Shown here one piece after another: positions 37,491 to 47,651 of a DNA stretch of 57,691 bases; within the stretch, counting starts at the first letter, position 1; each line of letters opens with the position of its first letter. Source of the DNA: an uncultured Bdellovibrionales bacterium (GTDB taxonomy: Bacteria; Bdellovibrionota; Bdellovibrionia; Bdellovibrionales; UBA1609); the NCBI GenBank assembly GCA_938001965.1, contig CALLBC010000033.1, positions 1 through 57,691 on the forward strand. The letters run 5' to 3'. The notes under the pieces were generated by a model, which was not told the origin of the DNA, did no database searches, and saw only the letters and a program-made list of their open reading frames with translations. The position numbers and the translations under genes were made by a program.

Positions 37491-37503
37491 TGCACATTGT
37501 GCA
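37491..37503. promoter_or_regulatory. 13-bp perfect palindrome before the ATP synthase operon
   Basis: TGCACATTGTGCA lies in the 124-bp gap between the bactofilin stop and atpF'. On the - strand a TTGACC hexamer with TAACCA 17 bp downstream could be the atp promoter, and the palindrome sits upstream of it. It is not followed by a T-tract, so it is more likely an operator than a terminator. Confidence 0.35.
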
Positions 37504-37522
37504 TGTCACCTGATGTCAGAAG

Positions 37523-37909
37523 CTAATAAGAAGGGTTAAGCTCATCATTCATCATGGTGTTTTTTGCCTCTTTCATATACGAGGCTCCCTGGAAAACAAC
37601 ACCCTCTGAGATTTTTAAACTTGGAGTTGTTACAGAGCCTTTAAAAACTGCTGGAGGCCTCATAATTACTTGTTTTTTGGCAATTATGTTCCCCTCCAAG
37701 TATCCTGATAGAATAATGCTGTTGGCTTCTATATCGGCCTGAACTCGTGCTTCCGGAGATATAATAAGAGTGTCCTTGGTAAAGATCTCGCCTTTAAACT
37801 CCCCGGCCATTCTGACACAACCCTCAAAACTTAAGTTGCCCTCAAATTTAGTCCCCGCATTTAATAAACCTGTTACAGCAGTATTTTCTAGTATTTCTAT
37901 TTGTTCCAA
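37523..37909 (-). CDS. bactofilin
   Basis: Polymer-forming cytoskeletal protein (DUF583 family) with 128 residues. The central right-handed beta-helix shows the repetitive pattern GTKFEGNLSFEGCVRMAGEF, then GEIFTKDTLIISPEA. The N- and C-termini are short and polar, and no membrane span is present. It overlaps the end of parB by 13 bp, so it belongs to the parAB operon. In Myxococcus xanthus, bactofilins scaffold the ParABS segregation machinery; a similar role is a reasonable inference here. Confidence 0.92.
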   Translation of the reverse strand: MEQIEILENTAVTGLLNAGTKFEGNLSFEGCVRMAGEFKGEIFTKDTLIISPEARVQADIEANSIILSGYLEGNIIAKKQVIMRPPAVFKGSVTTPSLKISEGVVFQGASYMKEAKNTMMNDELNPSY

Positions 37910-38880
37910 GATTGCCTCAAATTATCAACAAAGCTGTTTAGTTCATCATCAGAATAAAACTGTATTTGAAGCTTTGATTTACCATTTTCATAGTCTAATT
38001 TTACTTTCGTACCCAATATTTTTTGAATTTCACTTTTTAGATTTTGTGTCTGCATATTAAGGACTTTGTTTGTATTTTTATTTATTATTTCAGCGCCTTG
38101 CAGCTTTTTAATTAGTTTGTCTGTTTGCTTTACATTGAGCTTAGACTTGACCACTTTCCTGGCAATTTTAAACTGAAGCCTTAAATCTTTTACTGCAAGA
38201 ATTAGTTTTGCCTGGCCCATTGATATTTCACCAGACACAACCATTTCTTTAACTTCAGGTGCTAAATTTAGTAACCTCAAAAGGTTTGCTATTGTGGCTC
38301 GATCTTTTCCAACTTTTTGACCTAACTCACTTTGATTTAAATCAAACTTCTCCATTAGGTGCTGATAAGCTAGCGCTTCTTCTATTGGGTTTAAGTCTTC
38401 ACGTTGAATGTTTTCAATTAATGCAAACTCCATTGCTTTTTGATTATCAATTTTTTTAACTATTACTGGCACCTTATGTAAACCAGCAATCTGCGAAGCT
38501 CTCCATCTTCTTTCACCAGCAATAATTTCAAATGTTCCAGAGGCTCCAGGCTTAACAGTGATTGGCTGTATAATTCCCTGCTCTTTAATGGATTGTGCTA
38601 AAGATTCAAGTGCTTCTCTCTCGAATTTTTTTCTAGGTTGATCTTTATTGGTCGTTATTTTTTCAATATCTATACTAAGTATTCTTTCTTCAATCCCTAT
38701 TGTTCTAACTACTTTGCTTGGCTCAATTTTCTTTGTATTGTTCAAAGTATTCTTTGTATTATTAGTTACTTGTGTTTTTGCTGGCTTTGCCTCAGTCGCC
38801 TCATTACTGGCTCCTAATAAGCTTCCCAAGCCTCTTCCCAATGCACTTTTTTTATTTTTATTTTGCGATGTTGTGGTCAT
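37897..38880 (-). CDS. parB: chromosome partitioning protein ParB
   Basis: CTP-dependent DNA clamp that loads at parS and spreads on DNA. The 327 residues contain the ParA-stimulating N-terminus (ALGRGLGSLLG), the ParB/Spo0J domain with GERRWRAS and ENIQREDLNPIEEA, the HTH (LNQSELGQKVGKDRATIANLLRLL) and a C-terminal dimerisation domain. Two parS sites are found 1-2.5 kb away. Its start follows AAGG 11 bp after parA. Confidence 0.97.
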   Translation of the reverse strand: MTTTSQNKNKKSALGRGLGSLLGASNEATEAKPAKTQVTNNTKNTLNNTKKIEPSKVVRTIGIEERILSIDIEKITTNKDQPRKKFEREALESLAQSIKEQGIIQPITVKPGASGTFEIIAGERRWRASQIAGLHKVPVIVKKIDNQKAMEFALIENIQREDLNPIEEALAYQHLMEKFDLNQSELGQKVGKDRATIANLLRLLNLAPEVKEMVVSGEISMGQAKLILAVKDLRLQFKIARKVVKSKLNVKQTDKLIKKLQGAEIINKNTNKVLNMQTQNLKSEIQKILGTKVKLDYENGKSKLQIQFYSDDELNSFVDNLRQSWNK

Positions 38881-38891
38881 ACCTTAATTCC

Positions 38892-39725
38892 TTAAATTCT
38901 GGCTTCGTGTTCATTAGTTGTTGCTGGCTGCGGTCTGCTTGTCTCTATTTGCCTTTGATTCATCACTCTCTCATCCAGCTCTGTGGCCAGTTCAAGGTAC
39001 CTTTTTGCTCCTATTGATTTTATATCGTAATGAAGTATAGAGCACCCATGGCTTGGAGCCTCACTCAACCTAACATTCCTTGGAATAATGGCCTTGAATA
39101 CCTTGTCTGCAAAGTGTGATTGAATTTCAGAAACAACCTGATGACTCAAATTATTTCTCTTATCAAACATTGTAAGGACTATGCCCTCAATTTTAAGATT
39201 GGGGTTAAGATTCTTTTTAATAATTCCAGCTGTATTTAAAAGCTGACTTAACCCCTCTAAAGCGTAATATTCACACTGTAGAGGAACTAAGAATGATTGG
39301 GCTGAACACAGTGCGTTAACTGTGAGCAAGCCTAGTGAGGGGGGGCAATCAATTATTACATAATCAAATTTATCAGAAACCGCTTCTATAGCGTCTCTTA
39401 GGCGATACTCGCGGTTGGGCATGTCCACTAATTCAATTTCTGCACCCACTAAATCTGGAGTTGCACAAACGATTTTTAAGTTTTCGTGCTGAGTATTCTG
39501 AATAGTCTCCTCAATAGTCTTTTCACCAATTAATACATGGTAAACATTGCTATCTTGAGTTTCATACCTTTTAATTCCGATTCCACTAGAGGCGTTTCCT
39601 TGCGGATCCATATCTATAATAAGGGTTTTTCGACCTAATTCTGATAAGGCGGCTGCCAAGTTTACTGATGTGGTTGTCTTACCTACACCACCCTTCTGGT
39701 TAGCTATGCAAATTGTTTTGATCAT
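38892..39725 (-). CDS. parA: chromosome partitioning ATPase ParA
   Basis: Walker-type ATPase (Soj family) that moves ParB-parS complexes over the nucleoid. The 277 residues start with the deviant Walker A KGGVGKTTTSVN, then LIIDMDPQGNASSG and VIIDCPPSLGLLT. The C-terminus carries a short basic extension after residue 255. It is divergent from the parS-flanked lipoprotein gene. Confidence 0.97.
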   Translation of the reverse strand: MIKTICIANQKGGVGKTTTSVNLAAALSELGRKTLIIDMDPQGNASSGIGIKRYETQDSNVYHVLIGEKTIEETIQNTQHENLKIVCATPDLVGAEIELVDMPNREYRLRDAIEAVSDKFDYVIIDCPPSLGLLTVNALCSAQSFLVPLQCEYYALEGLSQLLNTAGIIKKNLNPNLKIEGIVLTMFDKRNNLSHQVVSEIQSHFADKVFKAIIPRNVRLSEAPSHGCSILHYDIKSIGAKRYLELATELDERVMNQRQIETSRPQPATTNEHEARI

Positions 39726-39816
39726 TCAAGCTCCTCTGCCTATCTATGTTGCTCACTGACTATTCAGCGACTATTCTAGCCTTTAGTTGTTTAAGTTTTT
39801 AAACTTATTTACCGAT

Positions 39817-39832
39817 TGTTCCATGTGGAACA
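39817..39832. promoter_or_regulatory. parS site 1 (ParB-binding)
   Basis: TGTTCCATGTGGAACA differs by one base from the palindrome TGTTCCACGTGGAACA, the Pseudomonas-type parS. It lies in the parA/lipoprotein divergent gap. Confidence 0.9.
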
Positions 39833-39859
39833 TTTACTGTCTAGAGGTTTTAGTAAAAT

Positions 39860-40357
39860 ATGATAAAAAAAGCATTATTTTTTCTTATTTTGCCCATTTT
39901 TCTCACTTCTTGCTTTGATAAGCGCATAAAAAATCCAGAATCTGTTGATTTGATTTATCTCGATATAAAAGAGGATATAAAAAAGATCGAAAAAACTATT
40001 CACCTGAGAGAAACTGAGATTCAGACGGTGAGGGGGGAGATGCAGTCATTGCCTATTCGCTCCAAAGGGATAACTGTTAAACAGATGCGTATTGATGCTA
40101 TGAACAGTGATATTCAGCGCTTTAAGCAATTAAAGAAGTATATGAATATTAAGCTTAAAAAACGAAGAGAGATGGCTAAAATTAGATACGAATTGCGCTT
40201 TCAAGAGAAGCAAGAGTGGCCAGATAAAGAAGAGTTTAGAAAGTACTTAATTGTAAAGAATCACAGCCAAATGCCCGTTGAAGAAATAAACAAGTCTGAC
40301 AGTAGTCGATCACCAACTCATACAAGGGATGTTGGACGAATTCTACAGGGCCTCTAG
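39860..40357 (+). CDS. small coiled-coil lipoprotein between two parS sites
   Basis: Not recognised. A 165-residue lipoprotein with signal peptide and lipobox LTSC. The mature protein is charged and helical (coiled coil about 30-120, with LETEIQ-like and Arg/Lys-rich stretches). It is transcribed away from parA toward rsmG and is the only gene between the two parS sites, so bound ParB would cover it. Whether ParB spreading represses it is an inference. Confidence 0.75.
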   Translation: MIKKALFFLILPIFLTSCFDKRIKNPESVDLIYLDIKEDIKKIEKTIHLRETEIQTVRGEMQSLPIRSKGITVKQMRIDAMNSDIQRFKQLKKYMNIKLKKRREMAKIRYELRFQEKQEWPDKEEFRKYLIVKNHSQMPVEEINKSDSSRSPTHTRDVGRILQGL

Positions 40358-40358
40358 A

Positions 40359-40374
40359 TGTTCCACGTAGAACA
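40359..40374. promoter_or_regulatory. parS site 2 (ParB-binding)
   Basis: TGTTCCACGTAGAACA also differs by one base, at another position, from TGTTCCACGTGGAACA. It lies 2 bp after the lipoprotein stop, in the convergent gap to rsmG. Confidence 0.88.
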
Positions 40375-40394
40375 ACCAGGCAATAGATCTAAGC

Positions 40395-41114
40395 CTAGAG
40401 TTTACGCTCAGTTTTAATAACAAATCTTTCGCCATGGCCCTTAGGTAACTTATACTCAAAAAGCATATCAGGTTTCCAGGTTGTCAGAAGCTGGGAGGGT
40501 AGTTCACCAATTTCATTCGGCCACAATGGGCCCTTAAGGTGATAGTAGGTTGAACCAGGGGTAAAGCTCTTATTTGAAAGTAATAGGCACTTCGTAAGCG
40601 AACCAAGCCCTCTACTCACAGCACAGCTAATTGATCTCGCTTTAATTTGTGAAATATCGGCGCAATGCGCTGCGACATTCTTTAAGGCTAATTTAGTAGC
40701 CATATATTTAATAAACTCAACTTTACGCTGATCACTATCAACAAGAATAAACTTTCTATCCTGATCAAGGATAGCCATAATCAAACCAGGAAAGCCATTA
40801 CCTGAACCTAGGTCATAAATAATCTCTGCCTTAGTGTCTTCTAAGATCTTTTGACCCGAAACAAAGCAGTCAAGAAAATGGACTATGTCCGCGTTATAAA
40901 TAGATTTTTTTGAAACAAGATTGATTTTAATATTAAATTTTACTAGATCCTCATGATAAACCTTGAATCTATTTAAGTGAGGCGAGTCGGGGATCAGCTC
41001 TTCCATTCTCCAGTAAACCTTAGGTTTACCATCTAAGCCTTTAGCTAGCATTTCTGCCTGGGCCTTTTCCTCTTCAGTTGCCTCTAGAAATATGTACCTT
41101 CCGCCTTTTGCCAA
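40395..41114 (-). CDS. rsmG: 16S rRNA (guanine527-N7)-methyltransferase RsmG
   Basis: SAM-dependent methylase with motif [13 protein letters not shown], followed by [12 protein letters not shown]. The length is 239 residues, about 30 more than E. coli, with the extra part at the N-terminus. The track start is TTG at 41114 with AGGAAG just upstream, inside mnmG, giving a 41-bp overlap. A downstream Met (residue 22 or 37) is possible. Confidence 0.93.
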   Translation of the reverse strand: MAKGGRYIFLEATEEEKAQAEMLAKGLDGKPKVYWRMEELIPDSPHLNRFKVYHEDLVKFNIKINLVSKKSIYNADIVHFLDCFVSGQKILEDTKAEIIYDLGSGNGFPGLIMAILDQDRKFILVDSDQRKVEFIKYMATKLALKNVAAHCADISQIKARSISCAVSRGLGSLTKCLLLSNKSFTPGSTYYHLKGPLWPNEIGELPSQLLTTWKPDMLFEYKLPKGHGERFVIKTERKL

Positions 41115-42981
41115 TTTTCTTCCTTTTTTTACTTTTCAAGTAAAGCATAATTGCATGAATAGCTGATGGATTAACACCGCTAATTCTTGTAGCTTGCCCA
41201 AGAGTTCTAGGGCGAACTAGGTTTAATTTCTCTTTTTCTTCAGTGGATAAACCAACTAAATCATCATAAACAAAATCAGCGGGAATCAATAACTTCTCTA
41301 ACTTTTTTGTTTGTTTTATTTTTTCATTTTCTAAACTTATATAACCTGAATATTTTACTTTAATTTCTACCGGTTCGTATACATCTTTCGATGGCATTTC
41401 TATATCAAACCGACTCAAGTCCAAGCTTTTAATCTCACTTCTTTTTAAAAGTGTGTCCAATGTAATTGGCTTTTGTAAAATTGGTGTTTTAAGTTGTTTA
41501 AAAATTTCTTGGGTGGCTGGCTTAGGAGTAATTTTTGTAGAAGATAAAATATTATAAAAATTTTCTCTTCTGGTACGTAAATCCTCAAGGTCGCGTTTTT
41601 TATCATCATCAATTAATTTATACTCACTACTTACTGGCAATAATCTTTCTAAAACATTATCTTCACGAAGTATTAGCCTATGTTCAGCTCGAGACGTCAT
41701 CATGCGATAAGGCTCTTTAGTTCCCTTAATAACTAAGTCATCAATAAGAACACCAATATAAGAATTATGTCGCTCTAAATGTAGAGGCTCATTATTTAAA
41801 ATTTTAAGAGCTGCATTAGCACCGGCGACTAAACCTTGGCCCGCTGCCTCTTCATACCCACTTGTTCCATTGATCTGGCCAGCTAGATATAAATTAGCCA
41901 AAGCCTTTGTCTCTAACGAATGAGTAATCTGAGTAGGCTCAATAAAGTCATACTCAACTGCATAGCCAGGCCTAATCATTTTAACCTGCTCAAGTCCGGG
42001 TATAGTTTTAAGTAGCTGATATTGAACATTTTCTGGTAAACTAGTGGATATCCCTTGAAGGTATATAGTTTGAGTATTCAATCCCTCTGGTTCCAAAAAG
42101 GTTAAGTGGCTTTTTTTCTCACTAAATCTTGTAATTTTATCTTCAATACTTGGGCAATACCTTGGACCTTGTCCAGAGATAGCTCCAGAGTACATGGGAG
42201 ATTTATCTATATTATTTCTGATAATCTCATGAGTTCTTTCATTAGTATTAGTCATAAAACAGGCTATCTGCTTAAGCTTAAGTTCACTTTTACTTCTAAA
42301 GCTAAATGGATAAAACTCTTTGTCACCATACATAGGAGTAGTCATTTCCCAGTTAATACTATCAGCTAATAACCTGGGAGGAGTTCCAGTTTTTAATCTT
42401 GTTACTTTAAAGTTATAATTTTCTAATTGGTCAGATATACCTGTAGTTGCCTTATCGCCAACTCTTCCACCAGCTATTTGCTTATCACCAATATGCATAA
42501 CTGCATTCATAAATGTTCCAGTAGTAATGATAACAGCTTTAGCCTTAATTAAACTTTGATCAATTAAGTAAATACCATCAACTGTATCATTATTAATTGA
42601 TAAGCTAACAACCTCGCCCTCAAAAACTGTAAGGTTTATCTGATTCATCACCCTTTTAGACATATAATCACAATATAAATCTTTATCGCACTGGGCTCTA
42701 GAACCTCGAACAGCAGGGCCTTTTTTTGAATTTAATCTTTTAAATTGAACGCATGTTTCATCAGTAGCAAAACCCATTTCGCCACCAAGCACATCAATCT
42801 CTCTTACAATATGACCTTTTGCCAAACCACCTATAGATGGATTACAGCTCATAAAACCAATTCGATCTAAATTATTGGTTACCAACAATACATTTAATCC
42901 AAGTCTCGATGAAGAAAGGGCAGCCTCAATACCAGCATGTCCTGCACCGACCACAATAATATCAAAATTAGTCATAATCAT
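41074..42981 (-). CDS. mnmG: tRNA uridine-34 modification enzyme MnmG (GidA)
   Basis: FAD-dependent partner of MnmE that installs the carboxymethylaminomethyl group on wobble uridine. The 635 residues have the FAD motif [34 protein letters not shown] and [18 protein letters not shown]. The C-terminus ends in a Lys/Arg-rich tail. It overlaps mnmE by 4 bp (ATGA). Confidence 0.97.
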   Translation of the reverse strand: MIMTNFDIIVVGAGHAGIEAALSSSRLGLNVLLVTNNLDRIGFMSCNPSIGGLAKGHIVREIDVLGGEMGFATDETCVQFKRLNSKKGPAVRGSRAQCDKDLYCDYMSKRVMNQINLTVFEGEVVSLSINNDTVDGIYLIDQSLIKAKAVIITTGTFMNAVMHIGDKQIAGGRVGDKATTGISDQLENYNFKVTRLKTGTPPRLLADSINWEMTTPMYGDKEFYPFSFRSKSELKLKQIACFMTNTNERTHEIIRNNIDKSPMYSGAISGQGPRYCPSIEDKITRFSEKKSHLTFLEPEGLNTQTIYLQGISTSLPENVQYQLLKTIPGLEQVKMIRPGYAVEYDFIEPTQITHSLETKALANLYLAGQINGTSGYEEAAGQGLVAGANAALKILNNEPLHLERHNSYIGVLIDDLVIKGTKEPYRMMTSRAEHRLILREDNVLERLLPVSSEYKLIDDDKKRDLEDLRTRRENFYNILSSTKITPKPATQEIFKQLKTPILQKPITLDTLLKRSEIKSLDLSRFDIEMPSKDVYEPVEIKVKYSGYISLENEKIKQTKKLEKLLIPADFVYDDLVGLSTEEKEKLNLVRPRTLGQATRISGVNPSAIHAIMLYLKSKKRKKIGKRRKVHISRGN

Positions 42982-44387
42982 TTACCTATACAAAATTCTT
43001 TAAAAACCTTGTCCATTACTTCGTCATCATATGTCTTTCCAAGAACCTCATAAATACTTTGTAGGGCCGATTGCATTTCAAAAGCTATAAATTCAGGGCT
43101 TTCATTAAGCTTCATAAGTTCTCGTGATTTATTAAGTTTATTTAAACAATTAGACAAAAGCTCATAATGTCGAGCTTGAGTTAGGACAGATGAGCTTTCA
43201 TTGAAATTAATTTTTGATTGCTCACTAAGCCAGGATTTAACAGTGGCTAAACCATCTTTCAAAGTACTACTTGTGCTTAAATAGTTTGCCCATTCCATTG
43301 AAAATGAAAATTTTGATTCAAAATCACTGCTTGATAATACCTGTGAAGAGTCGCTATCGAGTAAATCTACTTTTGTATTAACAAAAATACAGTTTTTGCC
43401 ATTGATGGACTTGAATATCTCAATAAAAGATTCTTTTTGTACATCTTTGCTCGAGGCATCAAACAAAAAGAAGATAAAATCTGACTCAGCTATCACATCA
43501 ATAGTTTTATTAATTCCTATCTTCTCAATAGGGTCGTCAGTGATATGAATACCAGCGGTATCAGAAAAATTAAATTCTACCCCATTTATAATAAAAGATG
43601 ACTCTACAATATCCCTAGTAGTACCAGGTATATTAGTAACAATGGCCTTTTCTTCACCAATAAGTGAGTTTAGGAAGCTTGATTTACCAGCATTTGGTAA
43701 GCCAACTAAAGAGATGTGCAAGCCGTCTTTAAGTTTTTTTCCGGTTTTATAACTAGCAATAATATCCCTGATTTCACCTGCAATAAGGCCTGTTTCATCA
43801 ATAAACTCTGTTGCCGATACTAACTCAATATCTTCAGCAGAAAAATCAATATTAGCTTCTAAGTTAGCTAAAATTAAAGTTAGCCGGTCACTAATAGATT
43901 GAATATTATTGGATAAATGACCCTTAAGTTGATTCAAAGAAATATTAGCAATTTTATCTGTTTGGCTATGAATCATAGATAAAACACTTTCAGCCTGAAT
44001 AAGGTCGATGCGACCATTAGAAAAAGCACGATAGGTAAATTCGCCTTTGCCAGCAAGGCGTGCACCATTGTCTATTAAAGTCTCTAATAATTTTTTAGTA
44101 ATGTATTTTCCACCATGACATGAGACTTCAAAAACATGATTACCTGTGAAAGAACGACCTTCAGCAAAGTAAGTCACCAAAACTTCATCAATATCATTAT
44201 TAGTTTTATGGTCTTTAATATAACCATAATAGACTTTATGGCTCTCAAGTTCTTTCGGTAAAAATGGACAGGCTCTTCTAATAATGGACTCTGATTCTTC
44301 GCCGCATAACCGAATTACTGAGATTCCACCAACTCCAGGTGGGGTAGCAACAGCACAAATTACGTCATCAGAATCAAAATATTTCAT
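42978..44387 (-). CDS. mnmE: tRNA modification GTPase MnmE (TrmE)
   Basis: GTPase partner of MnmG, 469 residues. It has an N-terminal folate-binding domain ([16 protein letters not shown]), a G domain with Walker [19 protein letters not shown] and NTKVDL, and the conserved C-terminal CIGK. It lies 2 bp downstream of jag. Confidence 0.97.
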   Translation of the reverse strand: MKYFDSDDVICAVATPPGVGGISVIRLCGEESESIIRRACPFLPKELESHKVYYGYIKDHKTNNDIDEVLVTYFAEGRSFTGNHVFEVSCHGGKYITKKLLETLIDNGARLAGKGEFTYRAFSNGRIDLIQAESVLSMIHSQTDKIANISLNQLKGHLSNNIQSISDRLTLILANLEANIDFSAEDIELVSATEFIDETGLIAGEIRDIIASYKTGKKLKDGLHISLVGLPNAGKSSFLNSLIGEEKAIVTNIPGTTRDIVESSFIINGVEFNFSDTAGIHITDDPIEKIGINKTIDVIAESDFIFFLFDASSKDVQKESFIEIFKSINGKNCIFVNTKVDLLDSDSSQVLSSSDFESKFSFSMEWANYLSTSSTLKDGLATVKSWLSEQSKINFNESSSVLTQARHYELLSNCLNKLNKSRELMKLNESPEFIAFEMQSALQSIYEVLGKTYDDEVMDKVFKEFCIGK

Positions 44388-44389
44388 TT

Positions 44390-44935
44390 TTAGGTAGTTC
44401 GTTGTGATTCAGTATTACCTGAATCCTTTGTTAAAAATATTTTTACTTTTTTAAAGTGCCCATCGCCAATAGAGCGACTTTTAACTCGATCATCATCAGC
44501 TAAAAATTGATGAACAATTTTTCTTTTACCTGGAGGAAGAGCTTTAACATACACAGGCTTTCCCTTTTGAATAACAATACCTTTAAGCTTATTTGCTAAC
44601 TTCAATAGCGACTCATCTGAACGCTCTCTATAATTATCACAATCCAAAATTAAGCCAATACGATCTTCTGGTAGTTGATGCTGTAACACTCTTTTTAAAT
44701 ATAGCTGGAGGCCATCAAGCAATTGGCCATCTCTATTAAGTAGAAGCCCCTCATCAGTTCCATAAAGATCAATCTTAATACCGTTAGTTTCTTCATTAAC
44801 TAATACATCAAATGATAGCTCTAAATTTGCAATGTTAATAATAGTTTCTAAAACATCTGCTAATAGTGCTGCTGGAGAATTACTTTTAGAATCACTTTCT
44901 TTTCCGCCAAATAATTTACCTAAAAATCCTTTCAT
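44390..44935 (-). CDS. jag: Jag/KhpB-like RNA-binding protein (KH and R3H)
   Basis: Small RNA-binding protein of 181 residues. A KH domain is followed by an R3H domain (KRKIVHQFLADDDRVKSRSIG). The KH loop usually reads like GKxG, but here it is NRDG, which may weaken binding. The N-terminus is short, without the long Jag-N domain. Located between yidC and mnmE, as in many bacteria. Confidence 0.88.
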   Translation of the reverse strand: MKGFLGKLFGGKESDSKSNSPAALLADVLETIINIANLELSFDVLVNEETNGIKIDLYGTDEGLLLNRDGQLLDGLQLYLKRVLQHQLPEDRIGLILDCDNYRERSDESLLKLANKLKGIVIQKGKPVYVKALPPGKRKIVHQFLADDDRVKSRSIGDGHFKKVKIFLTKDSGNTESQRTT

Positions 44936-44957
44936 CTTTTCCCTCTTTTTTAAATAC

Positions 44958-46580
44958 CTAAGCTTTGCTTAGAACTGGTTGTGATAATGAAGTATCTCTC
45001 ATCAATATAAAATGTTGAATTATACCGAACAAAGTACTTATAAAAATATAAAGTGTTAACCCACTTGGAAGCCCAAGCATAAAAATACCAAATACTAATG
45101 GCATAAACATCATGATCTTTTTCTGCATCGGGTCCATCGCTGAAGGAGAAATCTTCATTTGGAAGAACATAGCGATACTCATTAATACAGGCAAAATATA
45201 ATAAGGATCCTTTAAACTTAAATCCTGTAGCCATAACATAAATGGAGCTTGGTAAAGCTCAATACTTTGACCAAGAACACGGTAAAAAGCAAAAAATATT
45301 GGAAACTGTAAAAGCATGGGCAAACAACCACTCACTGGGTTAGCTTTATTTTCTTTCATCAGGCTCATAACTTTCATGTTCATTTCTTGAGGTTTATCTT
45401 TTAACTTTTCTCTGATCTCTTTAATTTGTGGCTGAATCCTCTGCATGCGCTTCATTGATTTTGCAGAGTATATATTTAAAGGTAGTAAGATTAATTTAAT
45501 AATTAATGTCATTAAAACAATAGCAAAGCCCCAGTTACCTACAAAGCTATATAAAACTTTTAATAATTTCAGCAACCAACGGGCAATAACATCAAACCAA
45601 CCATAATCGATGATTTCACTTAACCCTTTATCAATTTTATTTAAAAAGTTTACATCTTTCGGGCCTATAAATGCAGTTACTAATATATCTTGCTTATTTT
45701 CATCATAATTTAAAACCGGGTAGTTAAGTTGGCCTAAAACTGTCTCATTTTCATTAATCTGATTAAAAGTAGGATAAGTGTTTGAGTTATTTACCATGGC
45801 CATAGAAAAGTAAGTTTCACCCAAGTTAACAATACTAACATTTTTTAGGTTTAAACTTTCTTCAAAGATAGCATCGCCCATCAACCTTTCATTAGTGTTT
45901 TCATATTTAACAAAAAGCTCTTGGCCACCCATCATAGGCATCATTATACTTGTTTCACTCTCCACCTTTTCGCCGGGAAGCAAAAACTTAATACCTTTAA
46001 AGCTATTATTAAATCCTGAAGATGAAACTTTAATTTTAACACTATATATTTCAGGGTTAATCTCAATTGTCTTTGTAATTGGTATGCCATTGTAATTAGC
46101 AACACCTTGATATCTATTTTCAGATATCTTTGAAATGCTAAAGTTTAGTTTCTTATTATTACCAAGTACATTAGTTTCAAAGGGAAGTGTTGATAAGTTT
46201 GTGGGTAAAGTTTTAACTTTTTTATCGCGGTCAAAATACTTATTAAGAACGATATTTTTTACTCCCATACCATAGGAACTAATATCAAAGTTTAAGTTAT
46301 TACTTTTATAAGAAACCAACTTCTCGGCCACATTGTTTGGCTGCTTTTGGTTTTCTATAATATCAGTAGTAGTAGCTGTATTTACATTAGAATTAGTCTT
46401 TGTCGCACTATCAACTGTGTTATTAGTATTTTGATCAGTCGTTTGTGTTGTTTTCTCTTTATATAAGTGAGGATATTTTTTTTTCATATATCCATCCCAA
46501 ACAAACCAACTTAAGCCTACAAAAAAAATAGCAAATATACTCTTTCCATCTAAAAAAGAACCTGGTTTATTATTTGTCAT
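44958..46580 (-). CDS. yidC: membrane protein insertase YidC
   Basis: Inserts inner-membrane proteins with or without the Sec translocon. The protein is of the Gram-negative type: a first transmembrane span (FAIFFVGLSWFVWDGY), a large periplasmic beta domain (about 85-330) and a conserved five-helix core (WGFAIVLMTLIIKLILLPL, MLLQFPIFFAFYRVL). The start is moved to ATG 46580 (MTNNKPGSFL), where AGAGG lies 6 nt upstream. It overlaps yidD by 11 bp. Confidence 0.96.
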   Translation of the reverse strand: MTNNKPGSFLDGKSIFAIFFVGLSWFVWDGYMKKKYPHLYKEKTTQTTDQNTNNTVDSATKTNSNVNTATTTDIIENQKQPNNVAEKLVSYKSNNLNFDISSYGMGVKNIVLNKYFDRDKKVKTLPTNLSTLPFETNVLGNNKKLNFSISKISENRYQGVANYNGIPITKTIEINPEIYSVKIKVSSSGFNNSFKGIKFLLPGEKVESETSIMMPMMGGQELFVKYENTNERLMGDAIFEESLNLKNVSIVNLGETYFSMAMVNNSNTYPTFNQINENETVLGQLNYPVLNYDENKQDILVTAFIGPKDVNFLNKIDKGLSEIIDYGWFDVIARWLLKLLKVLYSFVGNWGFAIVLMTLIIKLILLPLNIYSAKSMKRMQRIQPQIKEIREKLKDKPQEMNMKVMSLMKENKANPVSGCLPMLLQFPIFFAFYRVLGQSIELYQAPFMLWLQDLSLKDPYYILPVLMSIAMFFQMKISPSAMDPMQKKIMMFMPLVFGIFMLGLPSGLTLYIFISTLFGIIQHFILMRDTSLSQPVLSKA

Positions 46581-46884
46581 TATAACCTCTGAGAACATAA
46601 TTAGGATTTAATCTTATAAAATTTTTAGGCACGGGATCATATCCACCTTTAGTAAGCGGGTGACATCTTATGATCCTAAGAAAAGTTAGGATAATACCTT
46701 TAATTGATCCATGTTTTAAAATACTTTCTTGAGCATAACATGAGCAAGTCGGGTGGTATTTACAAGAAGGCATAGAAAATGATGATAAAAAGACCTGATA
46801 CATTTTTATCACAAAAAGTAGTGCTGACTTAATACTTCTTTTTATACTTTGTGATAAATTCATTAATCGATTCTTCAACTTCAA
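46570..46884 (-). CDS. yidD: YidD membrane-insertion efficiency factor
   Basis: Small protein found next to rnpA and yidC. It has the hallmark CKYHPTCSCYAQESILKHG with conserved Cys residues, then RCHPLTKGGYDPVP. It helps YidC-dependent insertion in E. coli. The TTG start at 46884 has AAGGTG upstream; ATG at 46863 is an alternative. It overlaps rnpA. Confidence 0.94.
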   Translation of the reverse strand: MKLKNRLMNLSQSIKRSIKSALLFVIKMYQVFLSSFSMPSCKYHPTCSCYAQESILKHGSIKGIILTFLRIIRCHPLTKGGYDPVPKNFIRLNPNYVLRGYNDK

Positions 46885-47191
46885 TACACCTTAAATTTTT
46901 AAATTGATCTTTGCCTTTTTTAGCAAAAACGATGTTAACGTCTAAACAGAGAGAATTAATTTTATGAGATAATTTTCTTGAAGATTCTCTGCAATATCTT
47001 TTTAAACGATTTCTTTGTACGGCATTACCAACATATCTTGGTAAAGTCCAACCAAGACGAGAATAGGATAAATTATTAGATTGAAAATTAAAGATTAAAC
47101 CATGTTGAGTATAAATTCGATGACCAGATTTTCTTAAACTTAAATAATTACTTCTCGACTTTAGAGTTATAAAAGAAGAACTATTTTCCAC
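46829..47191 (-). CDS. rnpA: ribonuclease P protein component
   Basis: Protein subunit of RNase P, which matures tRNA 5' ends. The 120 residues show the family signature [17 protein letters not shown] and a preceding [13 protein letters not shown]. The start is GTG at 47191 inside the rpmH stop region, an 11-bp overlap that suggests translational coupling. Confidence 0.95.
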   Translation of the reverse strand: MENSSSFITLKSRSNYLSLRKSGHRIYTQHGLIFNFQSNNLSYSRLGWTLPRYVGNAVQRNRLKRYCRESSRKLSHKINSLCLDVNIVFAKKGKDQFKNLRCIEVEESINEFITKYKKKY

Positions 47192-47330
47192 CTACAGAAA
47201 CCGTAAGTCTCTTTCTACCTTTTGCACGTCTTCTAGATAAAACCTGACGACCATCTTTTGTTGCCATTCTAGCTCTAAAGCCGTGTACAGCTTTTCTTCT
47301 TTTTTTACTTGGTTGATACGTTCTTTTCAT
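47181..47330 (-). CDS. rpmH: ribosomal protein L34
   Basis: Small basic 50S protein of 49 residues, missing from the ORF track because it is short. The sequence begins [18 protein letters not shown] and ends TVSVGGK, the universal L34 pattern. GAGG lies 7 nt before the ATG. It overlaps rnpA by 11 bp. Confidence 0.98.
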   Translation of the reverse strand: MKRTYQPSKKRRKAVHGFRARMATKDGRQVLSRRRAKGRKRLTVSVGGK

Positions 47331-47651
47331 TACTAAACCTCTTTGAGAGTACTTGAATATAAATCTCTATTTCAGAAGGAATTTAAATACCTAAATATCT
47401 ATTTTTAGGCAAGTTTATAAATTAAAAAATAAAGATTTATCTCTGATAATGCTCAAATAACACTCAGCAACTCTCTAGTTTGTTGTAATCACTAGATATA
47501 GAGTTATACACATTATGGCATCCTACGTTAGATGCATAACTACCTATTATTATATGAATATATAAATAGTAGTTTATTTATTATACTTAAGGATATTGAA
47601 AAAATTATATGACCATGATACTTAGTTTTCCACATTTCCACAGGGGTATAC
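47331..47651. other. 321-bp rpmH-dnaA gap with DnaA boxes (possible upstream origin part)
   Basis: No gene is seen. DnaA-box matches are TTATACACA (47504-47512), TTTTCCACA (47626-47634) and ATTTCCACA (47634-47642). The last two are tandem and just before the dnaA ribosome binding site, so DnaA may regulate its own gene here. A clear -10/-35 pair is not evident. Confidence 0.6.

Noticed and set aside
44950-45234. 94-aa ORF on the - strand
   Set aside because: It overlaps the end of yidC in another frame and has no start context or known motif.
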